From Streptomyces sp. TLI_105 (GTDB lineage Bacteria; Actinomycetota; Actinomycetes; Streptomycetales; Streptomycetaceae), in the NCBI RefSeq assembly GCF_900105415.1, contig NZ_FNSM01000001.1, forward strand, positions 4,880,501 to 4,944,500: a DNA stretch of 64,000 bases, in the 5' to 3' direction. A model generated the notes under the pieces. It did no database searches and was not told the origin of the DNA. It saw only the letters and a program-made list of their open reading frames with translations. Shown piece by piece: positions 21,083 through 29,346 of the stretch (the stretch's first letter is position 1; every line of letters starts with the position of its first letter). Both the position numbers and the translations under genes were made by a program.

Positions 21083-21952
21083 TCAGCCCTGCTGGGCCTT
21101 GCGACGACGCGTCACCAGAACCGCACCGGCGGCCGCGAGGGCCAGAGCGGCGGCGGCGAGGATGCCGACCGGGGCGCTGGAACCGGTCTCGGCGAGGTTG
21201 CCCTCACCCTTGGTGTCCGTACCGCCGGCGGCGGAACCGCCCGTGGCCTCACCGGACGTCGAACCACCGGCCGTCGAACCGCCGTTGGCGGAGGTCTCAC
21301 CCGTGGTGGAGCCGCCGGTCGCGGTGGTCTCACCGGTGGTGGTGCCGCCGTTGGTGGTCTCACCCGTGGTGGTGCCGCCGGTGGCGGTGGCCTCACCGGT
21401 CGTGGTGCCGCCGTTGGTGGTCTCACCCGTGGTGGTGCCGCCGTTGGTGGTCTCACCCGTGGTGGTGCCGCCGTTGGTGGTCTCACCCGTGGTGGTCCCG
21501 CCGTTGGTCGTCTCACCCGTGGTGGTCCCGCCCGTGGTCGTGCCGGACTCGGCCACGCAGGTGTGGGACAGGTTGAACCAGCCCTGCTTGATCACACCGT
21601 CGACCTCGGCCACGGCCGAGACCAGCTTCGCACCCGGCGCGGAGGCCACGTACGCGTGCTTGTCGTTCGGCGGACCGAAGGTCGTGAGGACCTGCTCGCC
21701 GCCCGGCTCGAACGTCACCGTCAGCTTGGTGAAGTTGACGTCGTTCGTGGGGATGACGAAGTGCCAACCGTCCTTGTCGGCCGGGATCGTCGGGCAGTCA
21801 CCGTCGTGCGGCGCTTCCGAGGCGACGATCGGCGTCTTCTGGTGCAGGTTGTACGTGTGGGTGCCGTCCGACGCGAAGGCGGCGGGGGCAAGAGTCAGAG
21901 AGCCCGCCATGGCCGCGACAAGAGCGGCTGCGGGGATGAAGGAGCGTCGCAT
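21083..21952 (-). CDS. LAXTG-type sortase-anchored surface protein with tandem repeats
   Basis: The ATG at 21952 starts a signal peptide (MRRSFIPAAALVAAMAGSLTLAPAAFA); 289 residues in all. A globular part of about 110 residues with three cysteines is followed by a Thr/Gly-rich stalk of roughly ten-residue units such as GGTTTGETTN. The end has LAETG, a hydrophobic helix and the tail RRRKAQQG, the layout of a cell-wall sorting signal. LAXTG is the form used by class E sortases of Streptomyces. It is not a chaplin. The partner or ligand of the head domain is unknown. Confidence 0.82.
   Translation of the reverse strand: MRRSFIPAAALVAAMAGSLTLAPAAFASDGTHTYNLHQKTPIVASEAPHDGDCPTIPADKDGWHFVIPTNDVNFTKLTVTFEPGGEQVLTTFGPPNDKHAYVASAPGAKLVSAVAEVDGVIKQGWFNLSHTCVAESGTTTGGTTTGETTNGGTTTGETTNGGTTTGETTNGGTTTGETTNGGTTTGEATATGGTTTGETTNGGTTTGETTATGGSTTGETSANGGSTAGGSTSGEATGGSAAGGTDTKGEGNLAETGSSAPVGILAAAALALAAAGAVLVTRRRKAQQG
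21250..21545 (-). repeat. in-frame 30-bp tandem repeats in the surface protein
   Basis: Near-identical 30-bp units read on the plus strand as GGTCTCACCCGTGGTGGT plus GCCGCCGTTG, coding for ten-residue Gly/Thr-rich units. About five copies are almost identical and several more are degraded. The copy number could change by slippage, changing the stalk length. Confidence 0.75.
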
Positions 21953-22079
21953 GTGCAGTCGTCCATCTGTGGGATGAGTATGCCGTGGGAGGTGGCTGAG
22001 GCAGCCTATCCGTCGCCCCCAACGCCCCTTAAGCCAGCGGCCCATAACGATTGACCCCCCACGACCGGACCCCCACGGG

Positions 22080-22523
22080 TCAGAGCGCGAAGAACGCCGC
22101 CACCAGCACCGCACCGCCAACTCCCGCCAACGACCACGCCGTCCGCGGCAGCCGCATCCCACCACCCACCAACGGCGCCGCCAGCAACAGCGCCCCGCCC
22201 AGCGGGAGCCACGCGTGCAGCCCCCCGCCCCAGCCCGTCCGCACGCCCTCGTCCGTACCCGGCTTCACCACCACCGGGATCGTCACGCCCTTCTCCGCCG
22301 CGACCGAACGCGCGATCGACAACGTCCGGCGCGTCGACGACGGATCCTCCGGCACATAACGGCCGCTGCACGTCTCGTCGGTGCAGTCGGTCACCGTCAA
22401 CGTCCCGTGCTCACGGCCCTTCGCGAGCAGGACGTGCTGGGCGGAGTTCCACGAGGCCCAGGCACCCGCGACGACGAGGAGCAGGGCGACCAGGGCCATG
22501 GCTGCGGTACGGACGTGCGTCAT
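22080..22523 (-). CDS. small membrane protein of unknown function
   Basis: A 147-residue protein with an N-terminal hydrophobic helix (AAMALVALLLVVAGAWASW), an outer loop of about 70 residues with a Cys pair (TDCTDETCSGRYV), and two more helices (LPLGGALLLAAPLVGGG and AWSLAGVGGAVLVAAFFAL) at the end. I do not recognise a domain. It lies 40 bp downstream of pth on the same strand and may share its transcript. Confidence 0.75.
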   Translation of the reverse strand: MTHVRTAAMALVALLLVVAGAWASWNSAQHVLLAKGREHGTLTVTDCTDETCSGRYVPEDPSSTRRTLSIARSVAAEKGVTIPVVVKPGTDEGVRTGWGGGLHAWLPLGGALLLAAPLVGGGMRLPRTAWSLAGVGGAVLVAAFFAL

Positions 22524-22563
22524 GACCCGCGATCGTACAGTCGTACGTTCCAGGCGCCAGGCC

Positions 22564-23160
22564 CTACGCGTTGTACGCCGACTGGGCCCGCTCCAGGCCC
22601 TCCGCCACCAGGCACTCCACCGAATCCGCCGCCCGGTCCACGAACCAGTCCAGATCCTTGCGCTCCGCCGACGAGAAGTCCTTCAGGACGAAGTCCGCGA
22701 CCTGCATCCGGCCCGGCGGACGCCCGATCCCGCACCGCACCCGGTGATAGTCCGCGCCCATCGCCTTCGTCATCGACTTCAGACCGTTGTGCCCGTTGTC
22801 CCCGCCGCCCAGCTTCAGCCGCAGCACCCCGTAGTCGATGTCCAGCTCGTCGTGGATCGCCACCACGTGCGCCGTCGGCACCTTGTAGAAGTCGCGCAGC
22901 GCCGTCACCGGACCGCCCGAGAGGTTCATGTACGACATCGGCTTCGCGAGGATCACCCGCCGGTTCTCAGGCCCCGGAGGCCCCATCCGGCCCTCGACGA
23001 CCTGCGCCTGGGCCTTCTGCGCCCGCTTGAACGAGCCGCGGATCCGCTCCGCGAGCAGGTCCACCACCATGAAACCGATGTTGTGGCGGTTGGCCGCGTA
23101 CTCGGGCCCCGGGTTGCCGAGGCCGACGATCAGCCAGGGGGCGTTGGCATCGTCCGTCAT
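22564..23160 (-). CDS. pth: peptidyl-tRNA hydrolase
   Basis: A 198-residue protein with the family start [21 protein letters not shown], carrying catalytic His and Asn, then [19 protein letters not shown] with the catalytic Asp, and [13 protein letters not shown]. It recycles tRNA from peptidyl-tRNA released by stalled ribosomes. It follows rplY, with a hairpin between them, so it may be expressed both by read-through and from its own promoter. Confidence 0.96.
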   Translation of the reverse strand: MTDDANAPWLIVGLGNPGPEYAANRHNIGFMVVDLLAERIRGSFKRAQKAQAQVVEGRMGPPGPENRRVILAKPMSYMNLSGGPVTALRDFYKVPTAHVVAIHDELDIDYGVLRLKLGGGDNGHNGLKSMTKAMGADYHRVRCGIGRPPGRMQVADFVLKDFSSAERKDLDWFVDRAADSVECLVAEGLERAQSAYNA

Positions 23161-23194
23161 GTGCGTCAGGTCTCCTCGTATCCGTACAAGAGAA

Positions 23195-23229
23195 ACGGGG
23201 TGACGGGCCCGTACGGCCCGTCACCCCGT
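23195..23229 (-). terminator. intrinsic terminator after rplY
   Basis: A perfect 15-bp stem (ACGGGGTGACGGGCC and its reverse complement) with a 5-base loop. On the minus strand it is followed by TTTCTCTTGT, a U-rich run, so it is a good intrinsic terminator for rplY. Confidence 0.85.
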
Positions 23230-23251
23230 CACGTCAGACAGAGCCTACGGC

Positions 23252-23839
23252 TCAGGCCTCGGCGCCCTCGGCGGCCTCGGTCTCGGCGGCCGGCTCCTCG
23301 GCCTGCGCGGCCAGGACCTGGATGACGACGGCGTCGGCGTCGGTCACCAGGGTCGAGCCCTTCGGCAGGGTGATGTCCTTCGCGAGGATGGAGGCACCGG
23401 CCTCCAGGCCCTCCACGGAGACCGTGACGGCCTCGGGGAGGTGGGTGGCCTCGGCCTCGATCGACAGGGTGCCGAGCACGTGCTCCAGCAGGTTGCCACC
23501 GGCGGCGAGCTCACCCTCGGTCTGGACCGGGATCTCGACGGTGACCTTCTCGCCGCGCTTGACGAGGAGCAGGTCGACGTGGATCAGGAAGCCCTTGATG
23601 GCGTCACGCTGGACGGCCTTCGGGATCGCCAGCTCGGTCTTGCCGTCGACCTCCAGGGCCAGCAGGACGTTCGGCGTGCGCAGGGCCAGGGCCAGGTCGT
23701 GGGCCGGGAGGGTCACGTGGGCCGACTCCGAGCCGTGGCCGTAGACGACGGCGGGAACCTGGCCGTTACGGCGGATCGCGCGGGCGGCACCCTTGCCGAA
23801 CTCGGTACGGACGGAAGCGGCGAGCTTGATCTCGGACAT
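23252..23839 (-). CDS. rplY: 50S ribosomal protein L25 (Ctc form)
   Basis: A 195-residue protein: N-terminal L25 domain binding 5S rRNA (about 1-90, IKLAASVRTEFGKGAARAIRR), a C-terminal TL5/Ctc beta domain, and an acidic Ala/Glu-rich tail (EEPAAETEAAEGAEA). The long two-domain form is called Ctc and is linked to general stress in other Gram-positive bacteria. It lies between prs and pth, a common order. Confidence 0.95.
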   Translation of the reverse strand: MSEIKLAASVRTEFGKGAARAIRRNGQVPAVVYGHGSESAHVTLPAHDLALALRTPNVLLALEVDGKTELAIPKAVQRDAIKGFLIHVDLLLVKRGEKVTVEIPVQTEGELAAGGNLLEHVLGTLSIEAEATHLPEAVTVSVEGLEAGASILAKDITLPKGSTLVTDADAVVIQVLAAQAEEPAAETEAAEGAEA

Positions 23840-24025
23840 GGTGCACTCCTCGTAGAAAGGTGACGAAAAAGGTGGTCACCCGGCCACGACTGGCGATGGC
23901 CTGCTACGAAGAGCGCGTCGATAACGGACCGCCGTGACCCTCTACGGGTACGACCTCCCTCGCCGAGCAACTACGGCAGTCTACCGGCCGCCCGCCCTAC
24001 CACCCAATTCGATCACCGAAACACG

Positions 24026-24065
24026 GCGGAGGGCCGCTCCCCCGAACGGGGAAGCGGCCCTCCGC
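24026..24065 (-). terminator. hairpin terminator after prs
   Basis: GCGGAGGGCCGCT and AGCGGCCCTCCGC pair, with an inner CCCC/GGGG pairing around GAA. It lies 15 bp after the prs stop on the minus strand. Confidence 0.8.
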
Positions 24066-24080
24066 AACTGCCTGTGGGGC

Positions 24081-25055
24081 TCAGTGCTCCTCGAAGAGGC
24101 TCGTCACCGAACCGTCCTCGAACACCTCACGCACCGCACGCGCGATCGTCGGCGCGATCGACAGCACCGTGATCTTGTCCAGCTCCAGCGCACCCGGCAC
24201 CGGCAGCGTGTCCGTGAACACGAACTCGCTGACCTTGGAGTTCTTCAGCCGGTCCGCCGCCGGACCCGACAGGATGCCGTGCGTGGCCGTCACGATCACG
24301 TCCTCCGCACCGTGCGCGAACAGCGCGTCCGCCGCGGCACAGATCGTGCCACCCGTGTCGACCATGTCGTCCACCAGGACACAGACACGGCCCTTCACGT
24401 CACCGACGACCTCGTGCACGGTCACCTGGTTGGCGACGTCCTTGTCGCGACGCTTGTGCACGATCGCAAGCGGAGCGTCCAGACGGTCACACCAGCGGTC
24501 GGCCACCCGCACACGACCCGCGTCCGGAGAGACGATCGTCAGCTTCTCGCGGTCGACCTTCGCACCCACGTAGTCCGCCAGCACCGGAAGCGCCGACAGG
24601 TGGTCCACCGGACCGTCGAAGAAGCCCTGGATCTGGTCCGTATGCAGGTCCACGGTCAGAATGCGGTCCGCACCCGCCGTCTTCAGTAGATCCGCCACCA
24701 GACGCGCCGAGATCGGCTCACGACCACGGTGCTTCTTGTCCTGACGGGCATAGCCGTACGACGGGATGATCACGGTGATGCTCCGAGCGGAAGCCCGCTT
24801 CAGAGCGTCGATCATGATCAGCTGCTCCATGATCCACTTGTTGATCGGAGCCGTGTGGCTCTGGATCAGGAAGCAGTCCGCGCCACGCGCCGACTCCTGG
24901 AAGCGGACGTAGATCTCACCGTTGGCGAAGTCGAACGCCTTGGTCGGAACGAGACCGACGCCCAGCTGGTGCGCGACCTCCTCGGCCAGCTCGGGGTGGG
25001 CGCGGCCGGAGAAGAGCATCAGCTTCTTCTCGCCGGTCGTCTTGATCCCGGTCAC
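24081..25055 (-). CDS. prs: ribose-phosphate pyrophosphokinase
   Basis: A 324-residue PRPP synthase. Conserved parts are SGRAHPELAEEVA, FANGEIYVRFQESARG, the flexible loop RQDKKHRGREPISARL, DLHTDQIQGFF and the PRPP-binding loop VCVLVDDMVDTGGT. It makes PRPP from ribose-5-phosphate and ATP for nucleotide, histidine and tryptophan synthesis. It follows glmU on the same strand with a gap of 121 bp, the typical actinobacterial pairing. Confidence 0.97.
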   Translation of the reverse strand: MTGIKTTGEKKLMLFSGRAHPELAEEVAHQLGVGLVPTKAFDFANGEIYVRFQESARGADCFLIQSHTAPINKWIMEQLIMIDALKRASARSITVIIPSYGYARQDKKHRGREPISARLVADLLKTAGADRILTVDLHTDQIQGFFDGPVDHLSALPVLADYVGAKVDREKLTIVSPDAGRVRVADRWCDRLDAPLAIVHKRRDKDVANQVTVHEVVGDVKGRVCVLVDDMVDTGGTICAAADALFAHGAEDVIVTATHGILSGPAADRLKNSKVSEFVFTDTLPVPGALELDKITVLSIAPTIARAVREVFEDGSVTSLFEEH

Positions 25056-25176
25056 AGCACTGTCTCCTCAGACGTGTTCTCTGGCCGCGACCCCGCGCCT
25101 GTCGAGCGCATGTGCGTGCCAGCCGAATTTGTGTGCACGTATCACGGTACGCCGAGTTCGACGTACCTGTTTCCGG

Positions 25177-26622
25177 TCAGCTTTCGTCGGTGGACTCCTC
25201 AGCGGCGGCCTGAGCGGCCTGCGCGGCAGCACTGCCGGGCCGCTTCCGAGCCACCCAACCCTCGATATTCCGCTGCTGGCCCCGGGCCACGGCGAGCGAA
25301 CCGGCCGGCACGTCCTTCGTGATCACGGACCCCGCGGCGGTGTAAGCCCCGTCCCCGATGGTGATGGGAGCCACAAACATGTTGTCCGAACCCGTACGGC
25401 AGTGAGAGCCGATCGTGGTGTGGTGCTTCGCCTCACCGTCATAGTTCACGAACACACTCGCGGCACCGATGTTCGAGTACTCACCGATCGTCGCGTCACC
25501 CACGTACGACAGGTGCGGAACCTTCGTCCCCTCACCGATCGTCGCGTTCTTCATCTCGACGTACGTACCCGCCTTGGACTTCTTCCCCAGGTTCGTCCCC
25601 GGGCGGAGGTACGCGAACGGGCCCACCGAGGCACCCTCGCCGACGGAGGCGGAGAAGGCGACCGTGTTGTCCACCCGGGCACCCTTGCCCACGGTGACGT
25701 CCGTCAGCCGCGTGTTCGGCCCGACCACGGCGTCCTCGGCGATGTGCGTCGCGCCGAGCAGCTGCGTACCGGGAAGGATCACGGCATCGGCCTCGAAGGT
25801 CACCGTCACGTCCACGAACACGGAGGCGGGGTCCTGGACCGTGACGCCGGCCATCATCGCCCGCTCGAGCAGCCGCTGGTTCAGCAGGGCACGGGCCTCC
25901 GCCAGCTGCACACGGTTGTTGATCCCCAGGATCTCCCGGTGGTCACCCGCGACCGACGCACCCACCCGGTGACCGGCCTCACGCAGGATCGACAGCACAT
26001 CGGTGAGGTACTCCTCACCCTGACTGTTGTCCGTCCGCACCTGACCCAGCGCCTCGGCCAGCAGCTTCCCGTCGAACGCGAACACACCCGAGTTGATCTC
26101 CCGGATGGCGAGCTGCGCGGCGGAGGCGTCCTTGTGCTCGACGATCTCGGTCACGGCGCCGGAGTCGTCCCTGACGATCCGCCCGTACCCGGTGGAGTCC
26201 GGCACCTCGGCGGACAGCACCGTCACCGCGTTGCCGTCGGCGGCGTGCGTCTCGGCCAGCGCCCGGAGCGTCTCCCCGGACAGCAGCGGAGTGTCGCCGC
26301 ACACGACGACCACGGTCCCGTCGGGCGCCTTCCCCAGCTCCTCCAGAGCCATCCGCACGGCGTGCCCGGTCCCGTTCTGCTCCTCCTGAACGGCGGTCCG
26401 GGTCCCGGCGTAGTGCTCCTCCAGGTGCCCCCTCACCTGCTCACGGGCGTGCCCGACGACCACGACGAGGTGCTCGGGCTCCAGCTCCCGGGCGGCGGAC
26501 ACGACGTGCCCGACGAGCGAGCGCCCGGCGATCTCGTGCAGGACCTTGGGGGTCTTCGACTTCATGCGGGTGCCCTCACCCGCTGCGAGGACGACGACGG
26601 CTGCCGGGCGGTTGGCGCTCAC
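25177..26622 (-). CDS. glmU: bifunctional GlmU: GlcNAc-1-P uridylyltransferase / GlcN-1-P acetyltransferase
   Basis: The GTG start follows AAGGG; 481 residues. The N-terminal nucleotidyltransferase domain has VVLAAGEGTRMKSKTPKVL, the uridine-binding CGDTPLLSG and EEQNGTGHAV. The C-terminal half is a left-handed beta-helix of hexapeptide repeats (VGPFAYLRPGTNLGKKSKAGTYVEMKNATIG) with an Ala/Glu tail. It supplies UDP-GlcNAc for peptidoglycan. It heads the glmU-prs pair, downstream of tRNA-Gln. Confidence 0.97.
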   Translation of the reverse strand: MSANRPAAVVVLAAGEGTRMKSKTPKVLHEIAGRSLVGHVVSAARELEPEHLVVVVGHAREQVRGHLEEHYAGTRTAVQEEQNGTGHAVRMALEELGKAPDGTVVVVCGDTPLLSGETLRALAETHAADGNAVTVLSAEVPDSTGYGRIVRDDSGAVTEIVEHKDASAAQLAIREINSGVFAFDGKLLAEALGQVRTDNSQGEEYLTDVLSILREAGHRVGASVAGDHREILGINNRVQLAEARALLNQRLLERAMMAGVTVQDPASVFVDVTVTFEADAVILPGTQLLGATHIAEDAVVGPNTRLTDVTVGKGARVDNTVAFSASVGEGASVGPFAYLRPGTNLGKKSKAGTYVEMKNATIGEGTKVPHLSYVGDATIGEYSNIGAASVFVNYDGEAKHHTTIGSHCRTGSDNMFVAPITIGDGAYTAAGSVITKDVPAGSLAVARGQQRNIEGWVARKRPGSAAAQAAQAAAEESTDES

Positions 26623-26731
26623 GGGAATGCCCTTCGGCTTTGGGTGGTGGACGCACGAAGGATACCGGGGGGCTGGGCGGCGGACATGAGTGCGGGTCCT
26701 GACCCGTGAGGGTAGGACCCGAACTTGCGAG

Positions 26732-26802
26732 CTCCCGGGGGAGGACTCGAACCCCCATATGGAGAACCAAAATCTCCCGTCTTGCCCTTAGACGACCCGG
26801 GA
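26732..26802 (-). tRNA. tRNA-Gln (anticodon TTG)
   Basis: The minus strand folds into a 71-nt cloverleaf. The acceptor stem is TCCCGGG/CCCGGGA with discriminator G, the D arm GTCT/AGAC, the anticodon stem GGAGA/TCTCC around TTTTGGT (anticodon TTG), the T arm GGGGG/CCTCC around TTCGAGT, and the variable loop ATAT. CCA is not encoded. Confidence 0.95.
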
Positions 26803-26808
26803 TTACCG

Positions 26809-27291
26809 CTATGTCCGATTCTCGTGATCGGTCGCGGTAGCCGCCCCTACTATGCCGTACCAGGCGCCTTCGACGCGACGATACAGATCGGCGCTCCTTG
26901 TGACGTAGATGATCAGGCATCCGCGATAGGCCTCGCCGGCGTTCATCCGGGCTCGACGCTCCTCGTCGGTATAGCGAGACTCCGGCTTCGGCAGGTCCCT
27001 CACCCACAGCGAGATCGAGCTCTTTGAACAACCCAGCTCGACCTGGATCTGGTCGTAGGTCATGCCCTGGAGGCGCAGCTCGCGGGCGCGGTCGCGGAGG
27101 TCGTCCTTCGCATTCGGGCGCTTCGTCCACTCCGGGGGTGGCTCGCCCTTCACCAGGCGGTGGAGGAGGTCGTTGTTGTAGATCTTCAGGTGGTCGCGGA
27201 TCTGGCGGAGGCTGAGGCCCTCGCGGCGGAGGGCGACGGCCTGGTTCCGCAGGCCCTCGAAGTCGGCGTACCGGCTCATCTCGGCTGTCAT
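26809..27291 (-). CDS. helix-turn-helix protein, probably internally deleted
   Basis: A 160-residue protein with two helix-turn-helix-like units, LSLRQIRDHLKIYNNDLLHRL (about residues 26-46) and MTYDQIQVELGCSKSSISLWV (about 77-97), then an abrupt change to EAYRGCLIIYVTRSADLYRRV. I recall actinobacterial relatives of about 230 residues in which these two parts are joined by about 100 residues containing a LAGLIDADG-like patch. If so, this copy lost the middle in frame. It ends 6 bp before the tRNA-Gln gene on the same strand. The function is unknown. Confidence 0.6.
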   Translation of the reverse strand: MTAEMSRYADFEGLRNQAVALRREGLSLRQIRDHLKIYNNDLLHRLVKGEPPPEWTKRPNAKDDLRDRARELRLQGMTYDQIQVELGCSKSSISLWVRDLPKPESRYTDEERRARMNAGEAYRGCLIIYVTRSADLYRRVEGAWYGIVGAATATDHENRT

Positions 27292-27393
27292 GCGAACACC
27301 ATCGTCCGGAATGCGGACGTCCGGATCGAAAATCTGGGCGATTCAACAGTTCGAGGGACTGGTGTGTGCGGGGTTGACGAGGGGGCCCACCCG

Positions 27394-27399
27394 TAGGGT
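27394..27399 (+). promoter_or_regulatory. -10 box for leaderless histidine kinase mRNA
   Basis: TAGGGT lies 7 nt before the ATG at 27407, placing transcription start at or next to the start codon. TTGACG at 27374 is a possible -35, but its spacing of 14 bp is short. Confidence 0.45.
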
Positions 27400-27406
27400 G
27401 TCGGGT

Positions 27407-28702
27407 ATGACCACAACGGGGGCAGACCGGGACGCCGCGGGCGTCGGGACTTGGTGGTGGGGGAGACGGCGGAGCGCCGTGCTCGACGGGGCGCTCGCGC
27501 TCGTGTCCGCGCTGGAGTGTGCCGTCGAGGGCGTCGGGTTCGCCGACAAGGCTTCGCTTCCGGTGCCGCTGGGGGTGGTGTTCGGGCTGCTCGTGGGGTC
27601 CGTGCTGCTCGTCCGGCGCCGCTGGCCCATCGCCGTCGTGCTCGTGTCGATCGCCGTCGCGCCCGCCGAGATGGGCTTCCTGATGGGGATCGTCGGGCTG
27701 TACACGCTCGCCGCCTCCGAGGTGCCCCGGCGGATCACGGCCGTGCTCGCGGGGATGTCGACGCTCGCCGTGTTCGTCGTGACCGTGGTGCGGATGCGGC
27801 AGGACGTCGCCCAGGACATCGATCCCAGCGGCTGGTACGTGCCGAGCGTCTCGCTCTTCATGACGCTCGGGCTCAATGCTCCGCCCGTTCTCTTCGGTCT
27901 CTACATAGGGGCGCGCCGCCGGCTGATGGAGAGTCTGCGGGAGCGGGCCGACAGTCTGGAGCAGGAGCTGTCGTTGCTGGCCGACCGGGCTGAGCAGCGG
28001 GCGCAGTGGGCGCGGCAGGAGGAGCGGACGCGGATCGCGCGGGAGATGCACGACGTGGTGGCGCACCGGGTGTCGTTGATGGTGGTGCACGCGGCGGCGT
28101 TGCAGGCGGTGGCGTTGAAGGATCCGCAGAAGGCGGTGAGGAACGCGGCGCTGGTGGGGGACATGGGTCGGCAGGCGTTGACGGAGTTGCGGGAGATGTT
28201 GGGGGTGCTGCGGGAGGGGGCGGTTCCGGCCGCTCCCGTCGCGGTGCCGTTGGCGGCCGTGGGGCGGGCGGCTGCCGCCGCCGCGGAGGCCGCCGCCGAT
28301 GAGGGGGACGGGCCGTGTCTGGATGCCCTTGAGGCGTTGTGCGAGCAGTCGCGGCTTGCGGGGGCGGCCGTGGAGCTGGTGGTGCTGGGGGAGGCGCGTC
28401 CGTATGCCCCGGAGGTGGAGCGGACGGCGTACCGGGTGGTGCAGGAGGCGTTGACGAACGTCCACAAGCATGCGGCGGGTGCGAAGGTCGTGGTGCGTCT
28501 GGCGCATCGGGGCGCGGAGGTCGCGATGCAGGTGGAAAACGGTCCTTCGGACGCGGCGGTGGCCGATGTGGGGTTGCCGAGCGGTGGGAACGGGCTGGTG
28601 GGGATGCGCGAGCGGGTGGTGCGGCTGGGGGGCGTGTTCGTGTCGGGCCCGACGGACGCGGGCGGTTTCAAGGTGTCGGCCGTCCTGCCGACGGGGGCCT
28701 AG
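27407..28702 (+). CDS. NarL-type sensor histidine kinase (orphan)
   Basis: The ATG at 27407 gives 431 residues. Five or so hydrophobic segments fill the first 190 residues. A coiled linker (SLEQELSLLADRAEQRAQ) leads to the HisKA_3 dimerisation domain with phospho-acceptor His215 in REMHDVVAHRVSLMVV. The ATPase has YRVVQEALTNVHKHA (N box) and NGLVGMRERV (G box). No response regulator gene is adjacent; the two LuxR proteins at 6 and 10 kb are the nearest candidates. The signal is unknown. The 3' end runs into a tandem repeat array. Confidence 0.9.
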   Translation: MTTTGADRDAAGVGTWWWGRRRSAVLDGALALVSALECAVEGVGFADKASLPVPLGVVFGLLVGSVLLVRRRWPIAVVLVSIAVAPAEMGFLMGIVGLYTLAASEVPRRITAVLAGMSTLAVFVVTVVRMRQDVAQDIDPSGWYVPSVSLFMTLGLNAPPVLFGLYIGARRRLMESLRERADSLEQELSLLADRAEQRAQWARQEERTRIAREMHDVVAHRVSLMVVHAAALQAVALKDPQKAVRNAALVGDMGRQALTELREMLGVLREGAVPAAPVAVPLAAVGRAAAAAAEAAADEGDGPCLDALEALCEQSRLAGAAVELVVLGEARPYAPEVERTAYRVVQEALTNVHKHAAGAKVVVRLAHRGAEVAMQVENGPSDAAVADVGLPSGGNGLVGMRERVVRLGGVFVSGPTDAGGFKVSAVLPTGA

Positions 28703-28844
28703 CCGGGGCGGCGGCTCTGCCGACGGGGGCCTGGCCGGGGCGGCCGTGCCGAGGGGGGCCTCGCCGGGGCGGCCGTACTACCGACGGGGGCCTCGCCGGG
28801 CCGGCCGTATCCACCGACGGGGCCTCGTCGGGCCGGTGGTCCCG
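28685..28844. repeat. five degenerate tandem repeats of about 32 bp across the kinase stop codon
   Basis: Units start at 28685, 28717, 28749, 28781 and 28814, each of the form CCGACGGGGGCCT, then GCCGGGGCGGCCGT. The first unit codes for the last residues of the kinase (LPTGA) and contains its stop; the rest fill the gap up to the converging SUKH-3 gene. It may also act as a transcription barrier. Confidence 0.75.
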
Positions 28845-28845
28845 T

Positions 28846-29337
28846 TCAGCCCGTCGTCAGGCGGGTCGGCTGGGCCCCCGTGATCAGGGTCGACAGGGCC
28901 GCGTCGATGTCCTTGCCGAGGTACCAGTCGCCCGCGTGGTCGAGGCTGTAGACGCGGCCTTCGACGTCCATGGCGAGGACGGCCTGGTGTTCGCCTTCTT
29001 CGCCGAGGGGGGCGAGCTCGGTGTCGAGGGCGCGGCCGAGGTCGGCGAGGGTGCGGGAGAGGTGGAGTCCGGCGAGGGGGTCGAAGCGGACGGCGGCGGG
29101 TGCTATCTGCCGGCCGTGGCCGGGTGCGGTGATCCGCAGGCCGCCGAATTCGGCCCAGGCCTCGACGGCGGCGGGGAAGACGCTGTGCCGGTGGCCGGCG
29201 GGGGAGATGTGGGCGCGCAGGGTGTCGGCCCATTCTTCGGCGAGCTTGATGTCCCAGCGGCCGGGTTGCCAGCCGGCCTCGCGGAGGGCGGCGTCGACGT
29301 TGACCGGGAAGCGGGTGGTGCTGAGGTGGTCGGACAT
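28846..29337 (-). CDS. SUKH-3 family immunity-like protein
   Basis: A 163-residue cytosolic protein with the SUKH-3 pattern: LREAGWQPGRWD, AVEAWAEFGGLRIT, AAVRFDPLAG and the end DVEGRVYSLDHAGDWYLGKDIDAALSTLI. SUKH domains are immunity proteins of polymorphic toxin systems and bind a toxin partner. It lies 9 bp downstream of the YwqJ-type deaminase gene on the same strand, so it is its likely partner (inference). There is no signal peptide. Confidence 0.8.
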   Translation of the reverse strand: MSDHLSTTRFPVNVDAALREAGWQPGRWDIKLAEEWADTLRAHISPAGHRHSVFPAAVEAWAEFGGLRITAPGHGRQIAPAAVRFDPLAGLHLSRTLADLGRALDTELAPLGEEGEHQAVLAMDVEGRVYSLDHAGDWYLGKDIDAALSTLITGAQPTRLTTG

Positions 29338-29346
29338 GGGGTGCGG

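Noticed and set aside
21250..21545. Regular 30-bp repeats as a CRISPR array
   Set aside because: The units are head to tail without unique spacers and are in frame within a surface-protein gene.
26732..27291. tRNA-Gln as attachment site of an integrated element
   Set aside because: No repeat of the tRNA 3' end and no integrase gene were found nearby; the flanking genes are ordinary core genes.
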